A DNA stretch of 64,000 nt from an uncultured Paracoccaceae bacterium (lineage in GTDB: Bacteria; Pseudomonadota; Alphaproteobacteria; Rhodobacterales; Rhodobacteraceae). Position 1 is the stretch's first letter, and each line of letters starts with the position of its first letter. The notes under the pieces were generated by a model that did no database searches, had not been told where the DNA came from, and saw only the letters and a program-made list of their open reading frames with translations. Both the position numbers and the translations under genes were made by a program. Positions 42,278 through 50,026 of this stretch are shown here, in pieces. The DNA lies in assembly GCA_947498985.1 (NCBI GenBank), contig CANMMF010000006.1:248001-312000 (forward strand), in the 5' to 3' direction.

Positions 42278-44179
42278 ATGCGTCTGTCCTCAGTAGCGAT
42301 CATTGCCGGAACCTTTGCGGCTGCCGGTCTGGCGGGGCTGGTTTCGGCCTACTTTGCCGTGCAAATGGTTGAATCCGCGTCGAAAAGCGGCGTTCTCAAC
42401 GAGTTGGACCGCGAAGGTCTGACCTGGGCGGAGGTCGACACCAACGGGTTGCAGGTGTTCCTGATCGGCACCGCACCGGACGAGGCCACGCGCTTTCAGG
42501 CCTTGTCGACGGCGGGCCGGGTGGTGGATGCCGCCCGGGTGATCGACCAGATGCTGGTCGAGGAGCCCGACGATCTGACCAGCCCGACCTTCTCGCTGGA
42601 GATCCTGCGCAACGATGCGGGCATCTCGGTGATCGGTCTGGTGCCCGCCTCGACCGACCGCGCCGCGCTGGTCGAAAGCTTCGCCGCGCTGGTCGGCGAG
42701 GACGGCACCGTGTCGGATCTTCTGGAAGCCGCAGACTTTCCCGCGCCCGAAGGCTGGGACCGCACGTTGCGCTATGCCACCGGCGCGCTTGGCGATCTGC
42801 CGCGCTCGCAGATTTCGGTGGAGGCGGACCGGGTGGCGATCAAGGCGATGACCGGCTCCGACGAGGCGCGGCGCAGGCTCGAGACCGCGCTGGCGCGGCG
42901 CGCGCCCGATGGCGTGACGCTGGCGCTGCAGCTTTCGGCGCCGCGCCCGGTGATCTCGCCGTTTGCGCTGCGCTTCGAGATGGATGGCGACGGGCCGCGG
43001 TTCGATTCCTGTTCGGCCGATACCGAAGCCGCGCGCGACCGGATCCTGCAGGCCGCGGCGCAGGTCGGTCTGGAAGGCAAGACAAGCTGCACGCTGGGCC
43101 TGGGCGTGCCGTCGCGGCACTGGGCCGACGCGGTCGAGCTGGCGATTGCCAAGCTTGGCGAAATCGGCGCCGGATCCGTGAGCTTTTCCAACGCCGATAT
43201 CGTCTTTTCCGGCACCGAAGAGACCGACGAGGCCGTGTTCGACCGCGTTGTGGGCGAGCTTGAGGCCGGTCTGCCGGAGGTGTTTGCCGTCAACGCCGTG
43301 CTGCCGCGCAAACCCGACGCCAGCGAAACCGGCCCGGCGGAATTTGTGGCTACGCTCAGCCCCGAGGGCGAGGTTCAGATCCGCGGGCGCATCGGCTCGG
43401 AGATCTCGCGCCAGACCGCCGACAGCTTTGCCCGGGCGCGGTTCGGCTCCGCTGCCGTCTATACCGCGGCGCGGATCGATCAGTCCTTGCCGTCCGACTG
43501 GTCGGTGCGGGTGCTGGCGGCACTCGAAGTGCTGTCGATGCTGTCCAATGGCGCGGTGCTGGTCACCGAGGACGAAATCAGCGTGAGCGGCAATACCGGA
43601 CGGCAGAACGCCGAGGCCGAGATTTCCGGCCTGCTGACCTCCAAGCTGGGCGAGGGCACGGGCTACGATCTGGCGATCACCTATGTCAAGCGGCTCGACC
43701 CGACGCTGGGCCTGCCCAGCCCGGAGGAATGCGAGGCGCAGATCGTCGAGATCATCGGCGACCGCAAGATCGCCTTCGAGCCGGGATCGGCGACGCTCGA
43801 CAGTTCGGGCAAGGATATCCTCGACGAGCTGGCGGACCTGCTGAAGAAATGCGGCGATATCCCGCTGGAGATCGGCGGTCACACCGACAGCCAGGGCCGG
43901 GAGAGCATGAACCAGGAGCTGAGCCGCGACCGCGCGCAATCGGTTCTGGACGGGCTGCGCGACCGGCTGGTGCCGGTGCGCGACTACACCGTCACCGGCT
44001 ACGGAGAGGCCAATCCGATCGCGCCCAACGACACCGAGGAGGGCCGCGAGGCCAACCGGCGCATCGAATTCAAATTGCTGCGGCCCGCACCCATAGAAGA
44101 GGTTGCAACCACGCTGGAACAAGTGGAAGAGCAGAGTGGCGCGGAAGACGCCGCCGCTGAAGGGACAGCAAATGAATAG
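42278..44179 (+). CDS. OmpA-family protein with N-terminal membrane anchor and large periplasmic region
   Basis: 633 residues. One N-terminal membrane helix (about residues 4-24) is followed by a long beta/alpha region with repeated BON-like patterns, then the peptidoglycan-binding OmpA_C domain: IAFEPGSATLDSSGKDILDEL, EIGGHTDSQGR and NRRIEFKL. It lacks the eight-stranded barrel of outer-membrane OmpA, so it is more likely anchored in the inner membrane and bound to peptidoglycan. The ATG at 42278 is preferred over a GTG at 42248. Its stop overlaps the next gene by 8 bases. Confidence 0.88.
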   Translation: MRLSSVAIIAGTFAAAGLAGLVSAYFAVQMVESASKSGVLNELDREGLTWAEVDTNGLQVFLIGTAPDEATRFQALSTAGRVVDAARVIDQMLVEEPDDLTSPTFSLEILRNDAGISVIGLVPASTDRAALVESFAALVGEDGTVSDLLEAADFPAPEGWDRTLRYATGALGDLPRSQISVEADRVAIKAMTGSDEARRRLETALARRAPDGVTLALQLSAPRPVISPFALRFEMDGDGPRFDSCSADTEAARDRILQAAAQVGLEGKTSCTLGLGVPSRHWADAVELAIAKLGEIGAGSVSFSNADIVFSGTEETDEAVFDRVVGELEAGLPEVFAVNAVLPRKPDASETGPAEFVATLSPEGEVQIRGRIGSEISRQTADSFARARFGSAAVYTAARIDQSLPSDWSVRVLAALEVLSMLSNGAVLVTEDEISVSGNTGRQNAEAEISGLLTSKLGEGTGYDLAITYVKRLDPTLGLPSPEECEAQIVEIIGDRKIAFEPGSATLDSSGKDILDELADLLKKCGDIPLEIGGHTDSQGRESMNQELSRDRAQSVLDGLRDRLVPVRDYTVTGYGEANPIAPNDTEEGREANRRIEFKLLRPAPIEEVATTLEQVEEQSGAEDAAAEGTANE

Positions 44180-44498
44180 AACCGAGTTTGTGATCGCCAC
44201 GGCGATCATCCTGTTTGTCGCCTTTTCGCTGGGCTGGTTTGCGCATTGGCTCCTGCACCGCTTCAGCCGCGTGAGCCAGACCGATGTCAACGAGCTCGAG
44301 CGCATGAGCCAGGAGCTGCACGAGGCCGAGGAAACCCGCGACCAGGCCATCACCTATCTGCAGCAGCGCGAGGCCGAGCTGACCAACCAGCTGGCGCAGA
44401 CCGAGGCGGAGCTGTCGGCTGCGATGGACGGGCTGCGCGAGGCGCGGCAGGAAGCCGAGGAGCTGCGCTCTTACGTCGAGCGGCAGAGCGCGACCTGA
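44172..44498 (+). CDS. Small membrane protein with C-terminal coiled coil
   Basis: 108 residues. Residues about 6-28 form one membrane helix (FVIATAIILFVAFSLGWFAH); residues about 38-105 are highly charged with heptad-like spacing of Leu/Met/Ala (ELERMSQELHEAEETRDQA, LRSYVERQ), a clear coiled-coil candidate. Its start overlaps the OmpA-family stop, so the two are cotranslated and may act together at the cell envelope. I know no named family for it. Confidence 0.82.
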   Translation: MNRTEFVIATAIILFVAFSLGWFAHWLLHRFSRVSQTDVNELERMSQELHEAEETRDQAITYLQQREAELTNQLAQTEAELSAAMDGLREARQEAEELRSYVERQSAT

Positions 44499-44530
44499 TC
44501 GCCACCTGAGCGCATGGCGGGCGTGGCTGT

Positions 44531-44592
44531 GGGGCGCTGCCCCGCCCTGCGCAAGCGCAGGACTCCCCGGGAATATTTCAGGCCCAAAGAAA
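44531..44592 (+). repeat. Double-hairpin intergenic repeat (CCCAAAGAAA family), copy B
   Basis: GGGGCGCTGCCCC (44531-44543), stem CTGCGC-AA-GCGCAG (44547-44560), then CTCCCCGGGAATATTT and GGCCCAAAGAAA (to 44592). It lies 32 bases after the coiled-coil gene in the direction of transcription and is probably its terminator. Confidence 0.7.
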
Positions 44593-44653
44593 CCGCGAGG
44601 GGCGTTTTCATTCGACGCGCCGCCCGCTAAGAGCCGGGACGAGGAGAGCCCGC

Positions 44654-45313
44654 ATGTCATTTGTCACCCTGGTCCGCCACGGACAGGCCAATTCCAGCGC
44701 CCGCGACGAGGACGGCTATGACCGGCTGAGCGATCTCGGCTGGCAGCAGGCGCGCTGGCTGGGCGGGCATTTCCGCCAGACCGGCGAGCGGTTTGCCCGC
44801 GTCTATACCGGCACGCTGCGCCGCCATGTGGAGACCGCTCAGGGCATCGGGGCCGATTGCGCGGCCCCGGTGATGCGCGATGCGCGGCTCAACGAGCTGG
44901 CCTATTTCACCATGGCGCAGAAGCTCGAAGACCAGCACGGGGTTGCCATGCCGCTCGATCGCGAGAGCTTTGTCGATCATCTGCCGGTGCTGTTTCGGCA
45001 TTGGCAGGACGGGCTTTTGCACGATATCCCCGAGAGCTTCGAGGCGTTCGAGGCCCGTGTCGGCGCGGCGCTGCGCGACATCGCGGCCGGTGACGGGCGG
45101 GCGCTGGTGGTCACCTCGGGCGGGCTCATCGGCATGGCGATGCGGATCGTCATGCGGCTCGATCTGGCGGCGCTTGCACATGCCTGCCTGGCCATCGAGA
45201 ACAGCTCGCTGCACCGGATCCAGCCTTTGTCCACCGGTCTTGCGATGACGCAGTTCAACGCGGTGCCGCATCTGGAAGCGCCGGACCGGCATTTTGCGCG
45301 CAGCCATATCTGA
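44654..45313 (+). CDS. Histidine-phosphatase-superfamily protein (second catalytic His replaced)
   Basis: 219 residues. The phosphohistidine nucleophile motif VRHGQAN is present at residues 7-13, followed by LSDLGWQQAR and the RRHVETAQ segment. At the usual second motif, where active members read VSHGG or VTHGG, this protein has VVTSGGLIG, with Ser in place of His. The proton donor may come from elsewhere, or the protein may have lost or altered activity. It precedes the saccharopine dehydrogenase genes by 57 bases. Confidence 0.85.
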   Translation: MSFVTLVRHGQANSSARDEDGYDRLSDLGWQQARWLGGHFRQTGERFARVYTGTLRRHVETAQGIGADCAAPVMRDARLNELAYFTMAQKLEDQHGVAMPLDRESFVDHLPVLFRHWQDGLLHDIPESFEAFEARVGAALRDIAAGDGRALVVTSGGLIGMAMRIVMRLDLAALAHACLAIENSSLHRIQPLSTGLAMTQFNAVPHLEAPDRHFARSHI

Positions 45314-45370
45314 GGTGGCTTTCGCGGCGGCGCGCGAGCGGCTAGCCTGCCACCGAAGGGGGACGGTGAC

Positions 45371-46432
45371 ATGACGCATCTCTGGATCAGGGCCGAGGCC
45401 CGGGCCAACGAGGAACGTGTCGGCATCACGCCGGACGGGGTCGCGCGGCTGTGCGCACGTGGCTTTGATGTGACACTTGAAGAAAGCCCGACGCGGATCC
45501 TGCCCAGCGGCGATTTCGCCCAAGCCGGGGCCGGGATTGCGCCGGAAGGCAGCTGGCCGGAGGCGCCACGGGAGGCGATCATCTTTGGTCTGAAGGAGCT
45601 GCCCGAGGACGGCACGCCCCTGCCCCATCGCCACATCATGTTCGGCCATGCGTTCAAGGGTCAGTCGGCGGGCCAGGTGCTGCTCGACCGCTTCGCGAGC
45701 GGCGGCGGCGCGCTTTACGATCTGGAATATCTGGTCGATGCCGATGGCCGCCGCGTTGCGGCTTTCGGGTATTGGGCGGGTTATGCCGGGGCGGCGGTGA
45801 GCGTGCTGGCCTGGGCCGCGCAGCAGCAGGACGGCGTCTGCCCGCCGGTCTCCACCTGGCGCCACGCAGACGACATGCTCGACGATGTGCGCGCGGCACT
45901 CAACGCGACCGGGACGGAGCGTCCGGACGCGCTGGTGATCGGCGCTCTGGGCCGGGTTGGCCGCGGCGCGCGCGATCTTTGTGCGGCGATGCAGATCCGC
46001 GTGAATGAATGGGACATGGCCGAAACCGCTCATGGCGGGCCGTTTCCGGAAATCCTCGAACATGAGCTCTTTTTCAACTGCATCCTTGCGGGCCCGCGCA
46101 CGCCGGTCTTTGTGACGCCGGATGCGCCCGAGGCCGAGCGGCGCCTGCGGGTGATCGGCGACATCGCCTGCGATCCCGACAGCGATTTCAACCCGGTGCA
46201 GGTCTATGATCGCGCCACCGGATGGGATGCGCCGGTGCTGCGGGTGCATGACGCGCCACCGCTCGACGTGATGGCCATCGACAACCTGCCCTCGCTGTTG
46301 CCGCGCGAAAGCTCTGAGGATTTTGCTGGTCAGCTTCTGCCCTATCTGGAAACGCTCGACGCGCTGGATGACGGGGTCTGGGGCCGCGCGCACAGGACCT
46401 TTCTCGACCACAAGCCGAAGGACGCGACATGA
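45371..46432 (+). CDS. Saccharopine dehydrogenase (NAD, lysine-forming) type
   Basis: 353 residues of the alanine dehydrogenase/LYS1 fold. The N-terminal half has RAEARANEERVGITPDGV and FGHAFKGQ; the NAD-binding motif is VIGALGRVGRGARDL (about residues 200-214). LYS1-type enzymes interconvert saccharopine and lysine plus 2-oxoglutarate. With the next gene, which overlaps it (ATGA), it forms a two-gene module that could degrade lysine through saccharopine or, in reverse, synthesise it. The presence of dapA at the window end argues that lysine is made by the diaminopimelate route and that this pair is catabolic. Confidence 0.9.
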   Translation: MTHLWIRAEARANEERVGITPDGVARLCARGFDVTLEESPTRILPSGDFAQAGAGIAPEGSWPEAPREAIIFGLKELPEDGTPLPHRHIMFGHAFKGQSAGQVLLDRFASGGGALYDLEYLVDADGRRVAAFGYWAGYAGAAVSVLAWAAQQQDGVCPPVSTWRHADDMLDDVRAALNATGTERPDALVIGALGRVGRGARDLCAAMQIRVNEWDMAETAHGGPFPEILEHELFFNCILAGPRTPVFVTPDAPEAERRLRVIGDIACDPDSDFNPVQVYDRATGWDAPVLRVHDAPPLDVMAIDNLPSLLPRESSEDFAGQLLPYLETLDALDDGVWGRAHRTFLDHKPKDAT

Positions 46433-47556
46433 CGATACATTGGTGCGGCACGGGGCTGTCCTCGGTGCCGGGGTTGCGGCGTCTGATCGGGGCCGGTCAC
46501 GCGGTCACGGTCTGGAACCGGACCGTTGAAAAGGCCCGCGAGGCGGTGGGCGATCTGAGCGACGATATTCGCGTATTCGACGAAGCCGCGCTGGCGGCGG
46601 CACTGTCGCCGGGAGATGTGGTCGTGTCGATGCTGCCCGGCGACTGGCACGTGCCGCTGGCCGAAATGGCCATCGAGGCGGGCGCGGGGTTCGTGTCGTC
46701 AAGCTATATCGCGCCCGAGATGCGCGCGCTCGATACGGCGGCCCGCGCGGCGGATGTGCGGCTGGTGAACGAGGTCGGGCTCGATCCGGGCATCGACCAT
46801 CTGATGGCGCATAAGTTGGTGGCCGACTACCGCGCCTCGGCTGCCTGTGACAAGGGCAACGCGGTCAGCTTCCTGTCCTATTGCGGCGGCGTGCCGAAAG
46901 AGCCCAACGCGTTTCGCTACAAGTTCAGCTGGGCGCCTGTGGGGGTGCTGAAGGCGCTGCGCTCGCCCTCCCGCTCGATCCGGCATTATTCAGAGCTGAA
47001 CGTCGCGCGGCCCTGGGATGCGCTGGGGCGCTACGATGCGCCGCTCGACCCGCCGGAGACGTTCGAGGTCTACCCCAACCGCGATTCGCTGCCGTTTGTG
47101 GAGGAGTACGGTTTTGATCCCGCCTGGCCGCTGAAGGATTTTGTGCGCGGCACGTTGCGGCTGCATGGCTGGGCGGAGGCCTGGTCGGAGATCTTTGCAG
47201 AGGCGGGCACCGCGTCCGATGCGCGGCTGGAAGAACTGGCCGACGCTTTGTTGCGCGACAACGCCTATGGTGAGGGGGAGCCCGACCGCGTGGTGCTCTG
47301 CGTGTCGTTCAAGGCCGAGCGCGACGGCGCGGCGGTCTGGCACAAGACCTATGTGATGGATGCCTGGGGCGACGCGCGCGGCACCGCCATGGCGCGGCTG
47401 GTGTCGGTGCCGGTGTCGCTGGCGGTCGAAGCAGTGATGCAGCGCGCGGTGCCCGCAGGTGTCAGCGCCGCGCCGTCGGAGCCAAAACTGGTGGCGCGCT
47501 GGCTGGAAGAGGTGGACCGGTTGGCGCAGCACATGCGGATTGTCGATCACCTGTGA
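46429..47556 (+). CDS. Saccharopine dehydrogenase (L-glutamate-forming)-type reductase
   Basis: 375 residues. The Rossmann start is IHWCGTGLSSVPGLRRLI; LVNEVGLDPGIDHLMAHKL is the LYS9-type signature, and GGVPKEPNAFRYKFSWAP is the substrate loop. LYS9-type enzymes split saccharopine into glutamate and 2-aminoadipate semialdehyde. Its start overlaps the preceding gene by 4 bases, so both enzymes are made together, which fits consecutive steps. A stable hairpin 40 bases after the stop may be the terminator. Confidence 0.9.
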   Translation: MTIHWCGTGLSSVPGLRRLIGAGHAVTVWNRTVEKAREAVGDLSDDIRVFDEAALAAALSPGDVVVSMLPGDWHVPLAEMAIEAGAGFVSSSYIAPEMRALDTAARAADVRLVNEVGLDPGIDHLMAHKLVADYRASAACDKGNAVSFLSYCGGVPKEPNAFRYKFSWAPVGVLKALRSPSRSIRHYSELNVARPWDALGRYDAPLDPPETFEVYPNRDSLPFVEEYGFDPAWPLKDFVRGTLRLHGWAEAWSEIFAEAGTASDARLEELADALLRDNAYGEGEPDRVVLCVSFKAERDGAAVWHKTYVMDAWGDARGTAMARLVSVPVSLAVEAVMQRAVPAGVSAAPSEPKLVARWLEEVDRLAQHMRIVDHL

Positions 47557-47595
47557 GTGGGCGCTCGGTGGGCTGATGACCCGGGTTACAATATC

Positions 47596-47614
47596 GGTGG
47601 GTTGAAAACCCACC
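47596..47614 (+). terminator. 8-bp perfect hairpin after the saccharopine genes
   Basis: GGTGGGTT-GAA-AACCCACC, followed by CCTACGGGGGGG. There is no U-run, so it is not a classic intrinsic terminator, but it lies 40 bases past the stop and faces a convergent gene. Hairpins of the form GTAGGGTGGGTTTTCAACCC are, from memory, common intergenic repeats in proteobacteria. Confidence 0.5.
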
Positions 47615-47706
47615 CTACGGGGGGGGCGTGGCGGGTGTGCCGGCCTGGACCGGCACACCGGGAGGTGTCACGCCGGGCTGTCACTCGGCGGCGTTGCACC
47701 GAGCCG

Positions 47707-49146
47707 TCACTCCGCAGCCCAGCCCGAGACCGACTTCACCTCGACGAAATCGTGGATCCCCCAGCTGCCGCCTTCGCGCCCGTTGCCCGAGGCCTTCATG
47801 CCGCCGAAGGGCGCGCCCGCGCCGCGGCTTTCGCCGTTCATCTCCACCATGCCGGAACGCAGCTGGCGCGCCAGCCGTGCGCGGCGCGCGCCGTCCTGCG
47901 ACTGCACGTAATTGGTCAGCCCGTAGGCGGTGTCATTGGCCACGGCGACCGCCTCTTCCTCGGTCTCGAATTTCAGGATCGAGAGCACCGGGCCGAAGAT
48001 TTCCTCGCGCGCGATGGTCATGTCGTTGGTCACATCCGCAAACACCGTGGGGCGCACGTAAAAACCCTTGTTGAACCCTTCGGGCCGTCCGGGGCCGCCC
48101 GCCACAAGCCGCGCGCCTTCGTCGATGCCTTTCTGGATCAGGTCCTGGATCTTGCCCCATTGCGTGGCGTTGACCACCGGGCCGATATGGCGGCCCTCTT
48201 CGGAGGCGGGGCCGACGGTGACCTTCTCGGCCACGGCCTGCGCCTCTTCGACGGCGGCGTCGTAACGGCTGGCCTCGACCATCATGCGGCTGGGCGCATT
48301 GCAGCTTTGGCCGGTATTGTTCATCATGTGCAGCACGCCGCGCTTGACGGCCTTTTCATCGGCATCGGCAAAGATCAGGTTGGCGCCTTTGCCGCCCAGT
48401 TCCAGATGCACGCGCTTGAGCGTGTCGGCGGCAGCTTTGGAGATGAGCTTGCCCGCCCGGGTCGAGCCGGTGAAGCTGACCATGTCCACATCCGCATGCG
48501 CCGAGAGCTGCGAGCCGACACCCGCGCCATCGCCGTTGACAAGGTTGAACACACCTTTGGGAATGTCCGCGGCATCGACGATCTCGGCAAAGATCATCGC
48601 GTCGAGCGGGCTTTCCTCGGAGGGTTTCAGCACCATCGTGTTGCCCGCCACCAGCGCCGCGCCGACCTTGAGCGTGATCTGGTTCATCGGCCAGTTCCAC
48701 GGTGTGATCAGCGCGCAGACGCCCACCGCCTCGTGGATGATCCGGTCATTGGGGGCGTGTTCGCCCAGAGGCGCCTCCCAGGCGAAGTCTTTGGCGGCGC
48801 GGATGAAATTCTTCAGATGGCCCAGACCGGCGCCGACCTGCTGGGATTTGGCCATGTCGATGGGCGCGCCCATCTCGGAAGACATGGCGGCGGCCAGATC
48901 CTCCGCGCGGGTCTTGTAGGCGGCATAGATCCGCTCCAATGCGGCGATGCGCTCTTCGGGCGGGGTGGCCATCCAGCCCGGCAGCGCCGCTTTTGCGGCG
49001 GCGACGGCGGCGTCGGTGTCGGCCGCTCCGCCAAGGCTGATCACCGCGCAGGGCTCTTCGGTCGAGGGGTCGATCACGTGGTGATCCGTGCCCTGCCGCG
49101 CGTCGACCCAGGCACCGTCGATATAGAACTGCTTTTTCTCGATCAT
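47707..49146 (-). CDS. NAD(P)-dependent aldehyde dehydrogenase
   Basis: 479 residues, full length. Seen in order: FYIDGAWVD, ITPWNWPMNQ, KPSEESPLDA, the coenzyme loop FTGSTRAGKLI, the catalytic base in LELGGKGAN, the catalytic cysteine in NNTGQSCNAPSR, and EEIFGPVLSI. It oxidises an aldehyde to its acid; the substrate is not evident. It could act on 2-aminoadipate semialdehyde from the convergent saccharopine genes, but it is in the opposite orientation and of a general-purpose type, so this is only a suggestion. Confidence 0.93.
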   Translation of the reverse strand: MIEKKQFYIDGAWVDARQGTDHHVIDPSTEEPCAVISLGGAADTDAAVAAAKAALPGWMATPPEERIAALERIYAAYKTRAEDLAAAMSSEMGAPIDMAKSQQVGAGLGHLKNFIRAAKDFAWEAPLGEHAPNDRIIHEAVGVCALITPWNWPMNQITLKVGAALVAGNTMVLKPSEESPLDAMIFAEIVDAADIPKGVFNLVNGDGAGVGSQLSAHADVDMVSFTGSTRAGKLISKAAADTLKRVHLELGGKGANLIFADADEKAVKRGVLHMMNNTGQSCNAPSRMMVEASRYDAAVEEAQAVAEKVTVGPASEEGRHIGPVVNATQWGKIQDLIQKGIDEGARLVAGGPGRPEGFNKGFYVRPTVFADVTNDMTIAREEIFGPVLSILKFETEEEAVAVANDTAYGLTNYVQSQDGARRARLARQLRSGMVEMNGESRGAGAPFGGMKASGNGREGGSWGIHDFVEVKSVSGWAAE

Positions 49147-49288
49147 GGCTTGCTCCTCCTTTAGCCGACCACGCGGTCGGTCTTTGGCCGCACTCTGTCA
49201 TTCCGGCCTGACCGCCGCAAGTGAGGGGATGCGAATCCGGCCCGGCTCGCTTACGTAAGGGGAAACATCCATGAAAAGGAGGCCTTCC

Positions 49289-49936
49289 ATGCGCATCAAC
49301 CAGGAAATTCCGAACCTGACCGTCGAGACCGACCAGGGCGAGATCACCCTGCATGACTGGATCGGCGACGGCTGGGCGATCCTGTTTTCGCACCCCAAGG
49401 ATTTCACGCCGGTCTGCACCACCGAGTTCGGCGCGGTGGCGCAGATGGCCGACGAATGGGCGAAACGCGGCACCAAGGTCATGGGGATCTCGGTCGACAG
49501 CGCCGAGGATCACAAGCGCTGGAAGGCCGATATCGAGAAATACGGCGGCGCGGCCCCGGAATTTCCGATCATCGCCGACGATGATCTGACGGTGGCGAAA
49601 GCCTTCGACATGCTGCCGCAGGATTACGTGCTGCCCGACGGGCGCACACCGGCAGATTCGGCCACGGTCCGCGTGGTCTTCATCATCGGGCCGGACAAGA
49701 CGCTGAAACTGTCGATGAGCTACCCGATGACCGTGGGGCGGAATTTCTCCGAAGTGCTGCGCGCGCTCGACGCGTTGCAGATCTCGGCGCGCGAAAACGT
49801 GGCGATGCCCGCCAACTGGGAGCATGGCGATGACATCATCGTGCCGGTGGCGGTGAACGATGACGAGGCGCGCGAGAAATTCGGCACGATCGAGACGGTG
49901 CTGCCCTATCTGCGCAAGGCCAAGCTGCCGATGTAG
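49289..49936 (+). CDS. 1-Cys peroxiredoxin (Prx6 family)
   Basis: 215 residues. The peroxidatic cysteine is in FSHPKDFTPVCTTEFG (C47 by count from the ATG at 49289). The resolving cysteine of 2-Cys enzymes is missing, and the Prx6-type C-terminal domain (SYPMTVGRNFSEVLRALDALQ) is present. It reduces hydrogen peroxide and alkyl peroxides. The start at 49289 follows an AGGAGG site; the upstream in-frame ATG at 49271 would include it in coding sequence. It is divergent from the aldehyde dehydrogenase gene and followed by a hairpin repeat. Confidence 0.94.
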   Translation: MRINQEIPNLTVETDQGEITLHDWIGDGWAILFSHPKDFTPVCTTEFGAVAQMADEWAKRGTKVMGISVDSAEDHKRWKADIEKYGGAAPEFPIIADDDLTVAKAFDMLPQDYVLPDGRTPADSATVRVVFIIGPDKTLKLSMSYPMTVGRNFSEVLRALDALQISARENVAMPANWEHGDDIIVPVAVNDDEAREKFGTIETVLPYLRKAKLPM

Positions 49937-49942
49937 CGCAGA

Positions 49943-50005
49943 GGGGGCGCTGCCCCCGCCGCAGCAAGCTGCGTCTCCCCCGGGAGTATTTATGGCCCAA
50001 AGAAA
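49943..50005 (+). repeat. Double-hairpin intergenic repeat (CCCAAAGAAA family), copy C
   Basis: GGGGGCGCTGCCCCC (49943-49957), stem CGCAGC-AA-GCTGCG (49960-49973), then CTCCCCCGGGAGTATTT and GGCCCAAAGAAA (to 50005). It starts 7 bases after the peroxiredoxin stop, as expected for a terminator. Confidence 0.72.
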
Positions 50006-50026
50006 CACCGGGCGCGCGCATGCGGC

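Noticed and set aside
42290-44353. Minus-strand open frame of 687 codons opposite the OmpA-family gene
   Set aside because: Arg/His-rich shadow; the plus strand contains a recognisable OmpA_C domain.
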